Positions 43,075-55,000 of a stretch of DNA of 64,000 nucleotides are shown here, in pieces. Location of the stretch: the NCBI GenBank assembly GCA_963678675.1, contig OY783196.1, positions 28,622,827 through 28,686,826 of the forward strand, written 5' to 3'. Origin of the DNA: Xiphydria camelus (lineage: Eukaryota > Arthropoda > Insecta > Hymenoptera > Xiphydriidae). The position numbers and the translations under genes were made by a program. Under the pieces are notes generated by a model. It did no database searches. It was not told the DNA's origin and worked only from the letters and a program-made list of their open reading frames with translations. Numbering within the stretch: the stretch's first letter is position 1; every line of letters begins with the position of its first letter.

Positions 43075-46000
43075 GTGAGTCTCCCTCTCTCTTCCTTTTA
43101 ATCATTATTTAATACTTCTTTCAGCGACCCTTCCGAATAATCTCGCTCGGCAAAGCGTCAAAGGCGATCGCGGAAATGAAATACCCTCCAATTTGTTCGC
43201 GCGCTGCACGCCTATCGCCGGATAGTCGCGAAGGGGAAGGCGCTGGGGGAGGGGGGGAAATTTCAGAGCGAGCTCTCTTTCGCCCCCGCGACTCCCGCAT
43301 ATACCGCGCCGCCGCGCACGGGAAACTAAATTACACGAGCGCCGCGGGGCACTAATGAGGAAACGTCGCGATTGGTTCGATTCGAAAGCCAATAACGCCA
43401 CTTCCCGCCGCTGTGCGCGCCGCGCGAGCGTGCGTCTCTCCGGCTCGAAATTGAATCTTTTTTTCCCAGCGAGCCCCGAGAAAGCCAATCTTTGCCATCC
43501 GGAGCGGGTGCGTATCGATCGGCGGCCGCGTGGAATCCGCCCCCGCGGTTTCGAAGGGCGACGCGAGTTGCGAAACGCGTTCGCGACCGAGGGCGAGGTG
43601 TATTTTTGTAAAGCGGAACGTTCGAGGCATCCGTTCGCCCCGGTTTTGAATTTCGCGACGCGCCATCGACTTTTCGAGGAGTTACGTCGACTCGGCCGCT
43701 TTGCGAAGCCAGCGATGCATTATTTATAGAAGCCCCGCGAACGACTAATCCTCGTTCGCGGAGACGACGTCTCGCATCCTCGCGTTGCCGACGGCTGTCG
43801 GATCGGCCGAGGAACCGGTGCGCGGGGACGTCATAATTTGCGAGTAAATTGCGAATGACGTTCCCTCGATTGCGTCTCGTAGTTCCTCCTTCGAATTTAG
43901 CTCTGATTGGGATTTTACGGTTAATTATATACCGAATCTTATCAAATGTTCACGAAATAAGAAGAGATGAGGTAAACCCAGCTTCCAGTTCTGGCTGTGT
44001 ACCGATTTTACCCTTAATTATACACCGAATCCTATCAAATGTTCACGAAATAAGAAGAGATGAGGTAAACCCAGCTTCCAGTTCTGGCTGTGTACCGATT
44101 TTACCCTTAATTATACACCGAATCCTATCAAATTATCACGAAATAAGAAGAGATGAGATAAACCCATCTTCCAGTTCTGACTGTGTGTACCGATTTTACC
44201 CTTAATTATACACCGAATCTTGTCAAATCATCACGAAATAAGAAGAGATGAGGTAAACCCAGCTTCCAGTTCTGGCTGTGTACCGATTTTACCCTTAATT
44301 ATACACCGAATCCTATCAAATGTTCACGAAATAAGAAGAGATAAGCTGAACCCAGCTTCCAGTTCCAACTGTACAACGCGCGATGACCGGCCGATCGCGG
44401 CTTGACTTACATCGAACGACCATCAGGTAAACGCGGAACTGGTTACTCCTGCGGTACGCGTAATCAACGTCCCGGCTAGCGTAAACGTCAGGAGCAGGCC
44501 GCGAGCGCGCGGGTGTTTCACTTCACGGGCATCCGCTGCACCCGCTACTATACAGCGAGGGTGAAACTCGGCGATCGGGGCCCTCCCGAGCCGGCGCGCG
44601 AGAGGTACCCACCCAACCGCCGCAACGTCAAACGCAGCTTCCTCCGCCCGTCCTCGAATCTCACGGTCCGAGGATTCGGCTCCTCGTGCGCCGCGCGAAA
44701 CCAGGAAACACCCTTCGCTCGCTTTCCCTCGCAAAATCTCCGCGTTTTCGAACGCGCGCAAATTCCATCGTTCTTCCCTCGTTTTTCAGAACCGACGTCG
44801 ACGCGACCGCCGGCACCAAGGGCGGCACCCTGAAGTTCGTGCGCGGCCCGACCAACATGACGAGGAACGCCGGGGGCGTCGCTCACATGCGCTGCGAGGT
44901 GGTGGGCGATCCGCCGCCGACCAAGATCCGCTGGTTCAAGAACGAGGCGCGACTGCAGGAGGAAAAGGACCGCGTGATCGTCAGGAAGATACAGTCGCCG
45001 GTAAGCGAGACCCTCCGTCGCACAGGGGCACTCGATCGATCCTCGGGGAAGGGGAGGCACGGGCGAGCGCGTCTACGCCGCCCTCTCCCCCCCGATCCGC
45101 GTTACTCTTCTCCCGTCGCGAATTTTCCGCCGCGTTAGACGCGAGTGATACGCTCGCGGGAACGACCGCGCGAGGCCCCTGCGATCAGCGATCGTACAGA
45201 GGATACGGGCGGGAAGCTCCGTCGCCCCTGCGATCCGCTCGCGTATTTGCCTCGCACGTTTTCTCGACGAGAGAGAGATGTACCTATTTACCTTTGCAGA
45301 CTCACGAGCACTCGGCGAAAAACATCATCGGAAGTCGACTGAAGATCAACAGGCTCGAGGTGATGGACTCGGGGTTCTACTCGTGTCGGGCCGGAAACGG
45401 CAAGGATCAGATTCAGCGGGAGGGGATACTGCAGGTGAAGATGTCGCGCGACGGTGAGTGCGATCGTCCCTTCGAATCCGAGCAACGCGCGTCGTGTCCG
45501 AGTGCGAGCCGCGAGAGAGGCTCGAAGTTTTTAGGATTTACGAGCCCCGCGGACGGCCGTGTATAGTCTCACGCGATGCACTCCCACCGGCGCACAGCGT
45601 CTCTTCTCCTCCACCTCCTCTTCGAATATACCGGCACGGATTGTACACTCAGCGGCGTGAGCCCGCGGTGTGGCTCCTCGTCGTGACGCGCGGGGCACGA
45701 TCGTGCTCCGCGAGGTAAGCTCTGCTCGCGTACGCCGAGGGTGGCGGTTATCTCGAATCGCGGAGGTTGGTCACGCGCGCGCGCGCGCGGCTGCAGTTTG
45801 CCCTCGTAGATCGCGCGAGTCGCTTTCGCGCTGAGCTTATTCTTATGCATTGTGATATACACTGAGAAAAAAAAAAGATTAAACATTATTCTGTTAGAAG
45901 GATAATCCGAGTACGAAAGGTAAAGTGGATCGAAAATTATTCTAAGGAAGGTTAAATTTTATACCCTGGAAGGATAATTTTTGATCTGTTTTACCTTTCG

Positions 46001-49000
46001 TACTCAGATTATCCTTCTAACGGAATACATTTTAATCTTTTTTTTCTCTCAGTGTATGATGTGAGGTTAAACTTATTCTCCAAGAAAGAAACTCGCGCGA
46101 ATCACTATTTTATTATCAGTGAGATCTATTGTAGATTGAAACGTAATCTTCGGAAACGTGTTGTACGAATATGAGCCTGAAACTCGTAGGTTGTGAGATA
46201 ATAGTGATTCGAGTTTCTTTCCTGGCGAGTGAGTTTAGCCTCATACGGTATATATTATTCGGATTCAGAGGCTCCTTCGACTTCGCCCTCCCGTACGAAC
46301 GAACCGTCCTCGAGTTTCGAACTCGGCGCGACGCGGAAACGCGAGACGGCTCCTCGGGTGTGTGTCAAAGTCCAGCCGTTCGCCGGGTGTCTCCTCTGTA
46401 CCGGCAAACCGCACGGATTTTTCACGGATGGTTGCCGTACGCGCGCGCGCGCGGTGCTGTCAAACGCACTTCGCGGCTGCGGACTCGCACCGCACGCGGT
46501 GTCAAATTTCAACCACGATCCGAAGGAAGGTGCCGTGTCGCGCTCGCTCCTTCAATTTCCAACGTTTCGACGTGTCTCCGCAATCACGGCGCGTCCCGCT
46601 GTACCCTGTATCGCGGCTAATTCCATCGGGAGAGCAAATCCCCGCGAGCAGATTTCTCCCTTTACGACCCCCCGCGACGTATAAGCGACGCGAGACACTC
46701 GGGATTCCGCCCCCTCCGCCTTATCTTTTATCCCGGAGACGGCGGCCTTTTTTCTCTCTCGATTTTTCCGCCTCGCAGCCGAGGTTCGCCCCGACCGTGT
46801 GGCACTCCAGCGAATGGGAGGAAAAAGATTTCGTTTCTCTCCGGCGCAAACGTATGTACGTAGGTATTCTCGCTGTTTCGTTTGATACCTCTTGCTCCAG
46901 ACGGAGAAATCGCGCGAGAGTTATTTCGACACAGCTGTAAGATTAAACGCCCAGCGGGTCTTTTCGAGAATCATTGCTCTAATTCCGTAGAAGAACGGAA
47001 ATAAATTCGACTTCCGCGCGAATCTTATTTAGGTATCTTGCAACTCGTCGGTACACTTTGTACGCGTCCTTCGCGTGTCAATGAGTTTCCGATCGACGCC
47101 TAACGGAAGGCAACCACGGAGCCCGTTTGCTCCGAAGTACAGCGGGAGGTGGTCCATTGGGAGTACTTACCGCTATAACGTATCTTTCGCGTTTCAAAGC
47201 GCTCGCTCCGATGCACGCGAAACGCGCTCGTATATTTTCGAGCAAGAAGAGAGGGAGAGCGGAATGCTACCGTGCGGATTACCCCGGGTGGGTACCCGTT
47301 GGCGCGTAATGGTAATTCACTCGGGTGTATAAACTATGCAGTCTCCCCCCCGTCGTGTATTTATTAAACATGGCCTCCGGTGTTGACGCGTGCGCCGCCC
47401 GAGCGGCGAACGTCCCTCTCTCACCCCCGCTGCCTCGCCAAAGATTCGAGTTCGCTTCGCGCGGAAAAAGTACACGGATATTCATGACGCTTGCGACATA
47501 TCAAACGTATCGATGTCGCGGGGACCGGTTTCATTTCGATAACACGCGTCCTCTACTCGCGTTTCCTGCTATCACTCGATTCCCCTCGGAGGGAAACGCG
47601 GCTCGCGGTGTTCACCGCGCGCGAAACCTTATCGATCCGTGACGAAACCGACGCGCGGTTTCTGAACGCGTCGATCGATGCCAACCGCGAACGAGAACGA
47701 AGGCTGAGTCGCGCTAGACGAAAATTCTTCTTCGCGGTCCAGCGATCAGGGAATTCTGGAAAATCTGGAATTGTCAGGGAAAAGTCAGGAAATCTAAAGT
47801 TTTTCCTGGAATTTTTCAGAAATACCTACATTCTACGAATAGCTTGACCTTTAGTCTGTTAAAATTGTGTTAAGAATTTATATACCTAGAAATCTAAAAA
47901 CGTTTTCCACATGTGTGTATGTATCTGAGTTTTTTTTTGTTCTAAAAAAAAGCCATTTAATAATAAGATGGTTTGACAAAGTTGAATTATATTAATGCTT
48001 ATTTCTCAGTTGTCACAATCCGTTCTACGAATATTAGTTAATTTGTTCATTCGACGACAATTGATCGATGCGTAACACTTTATACTTACTAGATCTATAC
48101 TCACAGCGGTCAGGCAAATTTGGCAATTTCAGGCTGGAAAACCTGAAAAAGTCACATTTCGCTAGACACCGCGTTCTTCGCCCGTTCGAAGCCGCCGATG
48201 GAAATTTGCGAATTCAACAGCCGCGGAGCGTTTCGAAAACGACGCTGAAACTGTTTGTGCCAGGCGTAAATGAATTTTTCAGTCTTCGCGGCAGTGACGC
48301 CAGCCGCGGTGCACCCACCTGGTACACCTGCTCGCGCCACGCGCACCGCAAAGGGAGCGAGCGCCATGGAAAATAATCCGGCGTGGATCAAGGTGGATTA
48401 CCGTTCGGGTCCACGGTGGCGGGCTTCCCCGGGCCGCTTCGCTCGATATCGTTTTATACCCGGGCGCGTCGACCGGTCCCCGCCGTTAGCGGAATTACAT
48501 GAAATTATAATTTCGCCGGGGGGCCGGAGAACGCGCGCGACCCTATCGCGCGTCGGTCATCGCTCGCGCGTCCTCTGCGAGATGACGGATCGCCACGCTC
48601 TCCCCGGAGCATGGCTCCCGAAAATCCGCAGGAAAGTGCGAGAGCGGAGAGGAAAGAGAAACCCGCCGTATCTCTCTCGCTAGCAACGCTCCGGCATCGC
48701 AGGCAGTCGAATCACGTGCGCGCGTGCTTCGCGGGCCGCTGTCGGATTCAATTTAGGCCGAGGCCCGCCCTAGCGAGCGACGAATGGAACCGGGGGTGAA
48801 GGCGCGGTCGGTGGCGAAAGTACCGTCCCGGCGATATATCGAGGATCGTTTCCAGCGAATCTTATTCGCGTTTCGTCCACCCGCCAAAGTAGCCCAGAGC
48901 GACTAAATATTTCCCGACGGCGATCCGTCGCGACGCGCGCTATTGATTCCCGACTAATGTCTTTCTTCTCCTCCTCCCGAGGGAGATCTCTCCTCACGTG

Positions 49001-52000
49001 GGCGCGCTCTGGAAATTTCATCGCGACGAACGCGCGAAGCCCGCTTCCGCGCGCACTGAAAGAACAGAGTCGCTCTGACAGCCAGAGGTCTATGGCTCCC
49101 AGAGCCAGAACACAGCTTTTGATGACAGCGATCCCATCGTAAAGCCAGTACAACTGAATAGCTTTGTCCTTACGTAGGTTAACACTAGAACTACCACATG
49201 CAGTCAATTTGACTGGTGTCTTATTCAGAGTTCCATTCAACCTCGATTATTTCGTAACCCGTGAGGTTATTGTCAGAATTTGTACAATACTTTTTTGTAG
49301 AGCACATTTCGGTCTACAAAAAAGTTCTAGAGCAGTGTGGACGAAAAATCGTCCACGGATAACGAGATAATCACCCGCCAAAACGACCGTCATATAAAAC
49401 CGCGACCATTCGGTAGTTCTAGTGTTAATTGCTCGAAAGAAACGGTATCGCTGCAGGAGCCGAACAGTTGATTTTTTCCACAGCGTCACAACAACAGAGA
49501 GAGAGAGAGAGTGTGTGTGTATTTAGCGCGCAACAGGAAGCAGAGACTTCTCTCTGTAGATAGTATAGCTAAGGCAACTGACACATCGCGATCACAACAA
49601 TGAGCATGGCTGCCACAGCCGAACCAGGGACGCTTACTGAATCTGTACAAAATGTATTGTCTCCACGAGCTTCACGTATCCTTCTCCGAACTCAACGTAT
49701 CTTTACAATAGCAAACACGTTAATAGTTAAATTAAAGTTGCTAATATAGCGATACTTTTCGTTCATGTAGTAACACGTCTTGCAACTAGAGTGTAATGTA
49801 CTCAGCGATATTTAAGATTGCTGTAGACGTCATACTTTTTTTCTAGTGCGTGGGAAGGCCGCACCGACCTCCTCTCTCGGTACCTACTCATTGCTCGCCG
49901 AGCGTTCGATCGTCGAAGGGAGCGCGAGCTCCGCGCTCGGAGAGGGTGGAAGGGGGTTATTAACGACCCCGGACCGCCTTATCTTTTGCACTTCCCGTTC
50001 GAGATACATAATACACCCAACGCAGCGCCGCGCGCGCGGTAAACGCGCACGTTCTCTCCGCGTCGCGCGCGAGTGCGAATTTATCGTGGGACGCGCGGAG
50101 AGGGCGGTACGTGGTCGCCGAAGGGGTCTCGAGCACCGGAAGTCTTCGTCCGATTCGCGCACGCGAGAGGGGTTGCTCGCGGGCCTCCGCGATACGAGAC
50201 GGTGTAGGCGCGGGGGTGATAGATACATACATATGTGTCGCTGGCGATATCTCAACGGGAAAACGACGAGGGACTCGTGTCGTCGTCCTCGAGGAAGACG
50301 CTCGGCGGCATCGAGCAGTCGATATACCGGATAGTCGAGTCTGTCCTCGCGTAAGATCGCGAGGGTGGTGGAGGGAGAACGGGGAGGAACTCCGGCTCCC
50401 ATTTTTCGCGCATCGTCGGAGTGAATCAAAGAAGTATACGCGGAGCAAATAAGAGAGATCGCGCGTTTTGAAACGCCCTCGACGAGCCGCCGAGCCCGCC
50501 CCTCTATTACACTTTCATCCCCTCTGGGGTTCAACGACGTCTTTTTCGCCGCGACGCACAGGGGGGAAAAGCGCCTCGCCGCGAGGAACGAAGCGCGAGG
50601 CGCGGAGTTGGCTGCAGCGAATGAAGCGATAAATAGCCGCGATCTCGTTTCTCGTAAGCACTCTCGTCCGCGTACCTTCGCTCGCGCTTGTATACGCAAA
50701 TTTATGGGGAGGGGCGCGCGTTCTTCGCGCCCGGTTACGCGCCATCTGAATTTCCAAGTAAATACGCGCGCGCGCTCTCGACGGGAAGGTCGACGAAACG
50801 CTGCGAATCGTCTCGTTTTAACTTCCCGTGTCGCGCTTCTCGCTCTTGTCGGAGATGACTGCGCGGTGATGCGTCATCGCTATCTCCCCACCCTCCCTCC
50901 CTCCGCGGCGTACGCCCGTCATCGCGATCGAAACGTTTGGAAAAAACGCGGCGACGTAATGAAGTTTCCACGATATTCGGTCGGTCCTGCGTTTCCCTTC
51001 TCCCCCCCCCTCACCAATTCGACGACGAACACGACGAGGGTGGAGTATCGAGCGCGCCGCTGCAGCGAGTTCCCGCAATTTACATATTTGAACTGTCTAC
51101 GAGCGGGCCGAAAAGATGACGAATCGATTATTTACCGTTGAATCGACGTGCGTACTCGAGAGGGTCGAGAGAGAGAGTGGGAGGGGCGAAACGGATGGTA
51201 TTATATTTAAATTGAGTCGCGGAAAAATAAAAGGGGAGAACACCGCGGGTAGGTACCGCCGCGCGCTCTTTGCTGTTTGCGGGCTGAAGTGCGCGTACTC
51301 ATCGCCGGGCGAAAGGGCGCCGTTTTGTGAGGGGCTTCGCTTGAAGTCGAATTTCACTACAGTCGTGTAGTAGGGGGGAAAAAAATCTATAAACGTTGAA
51401 TCGAAAGGCCGCGAAAAAAAAGAAAATGGAAACACGTATAAAATCCTTTTTTACAGTTGGTTAATAGTTGGTTTATATTCTGCGTTCAATCTCTTTGGCC
51501 TTTACACAGGTCGAAATCTTTTTTATAATAAATCCTTACGAAAAAACGCGTGCAAACATCGTTTATCGCTATTACGCGTATTTGTATCCTATCTGACGCC
51601 CTTCTAATATAACGATTCGATCGAAGTGCGCGTACTCTAAACGATTTGTTTTTTGTGACGCAGGTGGAAGGGTGATCAGCGACGCTGTCAACGTCGAAAA
51701 TTACTCGCCGATGGTTCCTCACTTTCCCGATCTCTTGGACGGGTGAGTAAATCATCAAACAGCATAGCACTGTTGTATTATGGCTCTTTCGGCGATCTCC
51801 GATAGAGATTCGGAAACATCGAAGAGAGTTCGAGAGCTTCAGAAACGACAGGGCATAAATTTGCTCGCTTCATTCACTTCTTCGAGACGTCATCGCGCAA
51901 TTTTTCTCGGACTCCGACGACAAACCCTACACATCAACCTCTCTCCTCGGATCGCTACTGCGAACTGCATCCGCGCCTCGGCGATCTCCACATAAGTACC

Positions 52001-55000
52001 ACGGCGTCGCGCGCAGCATCTCGTTTGAATCGAATCGCTTCGTAGTTCTCGGATTGGCCGTCGCGGCGGCGCGGCACGACGCTCCGACGAGGTCCGCGCG
52101 TTTGTGTGTACAAATGGCTGGCGGGTGTGGTATAAAATGACCCAGGCTTTTTTTTTCCTTTCGTTTAATTCGATGTTTTGACAGTTAATTATTGCTGATT
52201 ATGCGGCTACTCGTGTACCTAGCGTTGTTGCAGAATTTGTGTATTTTTGTACGAGCTCGGACGGCCAACGAAACTGTTACGGACATAGTCGAAACGAGGT
52301 GGAGCATCATACGTTGACATTTTACGTTACGCGAGGTTACGTCGGAGTTGGATATATCGTTTAAACTCGCGATCGTTTGCGCGCGACGCGACGGGAGGGA
52401 TCAGTCAAATTGATCGTTCCGATCGCGCGACGAGCCGTCCTCGTTTCGCGTACTTCTTTAAATGTATTTCAAATTGGAGCAAAACGTCACGGATAATGAC
52501 GATTGCGAATAATTAATCAATTCCCATTGCAATTTAATATTATTTTCTGTTCTTTTTTCCGCTCGCCGTTACCAGCACCGCGGATGGAGACACACTGGCC
52601 ATCTCGGGAATCGGAGTGTCCACTCCGCATATTTCCCACTTGTCTCCTACCAATCCCTTTAGCATATTACCCTCCAGTCCGCGACCCTCTAGTTCTCGGA
52701 CGAGCACTGTAGATCTCGCCGCCCTCAGTGGCCTTAGCAATGTCGATATTCAACTGCCACCCGGAGTTACGAATCTCGCTGGCCTCCCGGGCGCAGACTC
52801 CGCACCAGGTCGCAAGGAAGAACGCGAAGGAACTTGCGAGGTTGGTGCTCGACTTTCTGTAGCATCCGTTGAGATTCTTTCGTTGTTACTTTACTTTGAT
52901 ATCTAACAGATTTTTAATCCTGCAGCTCTACACGGGAAAAACGTGCGCCCAATTCGTCGGCAACAAGTCGGTATACATTCCTTACCTCATGACGCAGAAA
53001 TCACTGGAGGACAAGCTCACGCAGGCGTTTCGCGTCATCAATTACTCCAAGTAAGCAAATCTCGCGTCTAGGGGAGCCAGCGATCGAAATCGCATTATCG
53101 GGCTTGTCCAGATCCAAGGAGAACTAACGCTCCCCGCTTTACGCAATTTTACAGCGAGCTGTCGCCAAATTGCGAGGGTTACGCGAAACCGTCGCTCTGC
53201 TATTCCGCGTTCCCGATATGCCGCGATGCGCAGAAAGTCCAAAAACCGAACAATTCGGAGGCGAGCACGCAATTGTTCAACCTCCTCAACGCCAATCAGG
53301 GGGAAATCTTGTTACCGGATGACACGGACGGCGAGGATAGCCTCGCCGACTTCCGTGGCTCGCGTCGCGTACACCCGCGAAAACGTAGCGCCAAATACGG
53401 GTCCAGCTTCCAATTTACCCTCGATAAGGACGGCAATCCACCGAACGGGAAGATCATCGGCCAAAGTTACGGCGATTCGCGGTCCGCCGGCAAAAATGGG
53501 ATTGGTCGAAGGTTGCGGAGGATCTGCCGAGGGGAGTGCGAGATGCTCGAAAACGAGCTGTGCCAAAGGGAGTACGCCATTGCCAAGAGACATCCGTCGA
53601 TCGGAAAGCAAGTGCCTTTGGTCGAATGCTCCGATTTACCCCAGGACGACACGGAGGAAGCCGCCGATTGTCTCTCTCTCGGACTTTCATTGGAGAACAA
53701 CGTACAGGAAAGTAAGAATCCACCTCGCCGTCATCTTTTTCCCACGCGACACCGACCGACTCTCACTCTTCTCCTTTCCCGTAACAGACGATCACTGCTT
53801 CTGGGGTACCGGGAAGTCTTATCGGGGCATCGTCAAGTACAGCGCCTCGGGCCGACCGTGTTTGCGCTGGTCTCATCAATTCAACCTCCAAATCTCCGAC
53901 TATCCAGAGCTGACCGGGCGACACTCCTACTGTCGCAATCCCGGCGGCCAGGAGAGTCAACCGTGGTGCTACGTTGACGCGAACAACAAAATGCAAAAGG
54001 AATTCTGCAACGTCGCCAAGTGTGGTGAGTCTGGCTGATGCGCGACGCGAAATGTTTGTCATCCTTGTCCAGGCGATTGTCCGGTGCACAGATTGAATTG
54101 GAAATCTTTCCTCTAGTTGAAAATCTTTGGATCTACGCCGTAGTGGGTGTTGTACTGACGGGGGGATTCGTCGTCATACTGATCTGTTACTGTTGCTGCT
54201 ACAAGAGCAGGAAGTCGAGGAGACAAATGAATCATCTGCCGTCGAATAAGGTGGGAATCGAGGAATATTGCCCGGTAACTTGAACGGCGTTTCGTTTGAC
54301 GCGACATTTTTCGTTTCGCGCAGATGCTCACGGGAATCCAGTGCGATAAGAACATTTACGACGGAAGGCGCAATACGACCCAACCCATGGAAATGAGTTC
54401 CCTCCTGGCAGGGCCGGGCAATACGACTCCAGGAACCACCGGAACGTTGAGCAGTGGAAGCAGCAGAACCTCCAATAATCGAGTGCCTCAGTTTCTGATC
54501 AACAACGTTTCTTTTTTGCAAGAACTCGGCGAGGGAGCCTTCGGTAATTATTCAATCGTCGCGATCGGACGGAGAGGTTTGCGCGAGGCATCGCCCCTTT
54601 CCCTTTACTGCGCGCGAATCGCGTTCGTCCTCATCTGGCAACGGGCTCGTCTGTCGTTCCAGGAAAAGTCTACAAGGGCGAGTTACACGCCGGGAACAAA
54701 GCCGAAGGATCCATCTTCGTGGCTGTAAAAACTCTGAAGGAGAATGCAAGCCCGAAGACGCAGAGTGATTTTAGAAGAGAGGTCGATCTCATGACAGACT
54801 TGCGGCATCCGAATATAATCTGTTTGCTCGGAGTTGTCTTGAAGGGCGAACCTATGTGCATGCTCTTCGAATACATGACGCAGGGAGATCTACACGAGTT
54901 CCTCATTTGTCATTCACCGAGATCGGACGTGCCATTGAACAACGGCAGTGGAAAGGTGCTGGAACAACCCGAGTTTCTGCACATCGCACTGCAGATCGCC

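Noticed and set aside
43911..44371. CRISPR-like appearance of regularly spaced repeats
   Set aside because: Units are contiguous with no unique spacers, and the host is a eukaryote. It is a minisatellite in an intron.
53273..53977. A continuous 234-codon frame reading through the ROR intron at 53712-53787
   Set aside because: The frame after 53712 loses the kringle. Splicing AA|GTAAGAA to ACAG|ACGATC restores six kringle cysteines in phase.
54038..54116. Earlier acceptors or a start ATG for the ROR transmembrane exon
   Set aside because: Acceptors at GTCCAG|GCG and GCACAG|ATTG run into stop codons in the incoming phase, and an internal start would leave the kringle exon unattached. CTCTAG|TTG fits both phase and protein.
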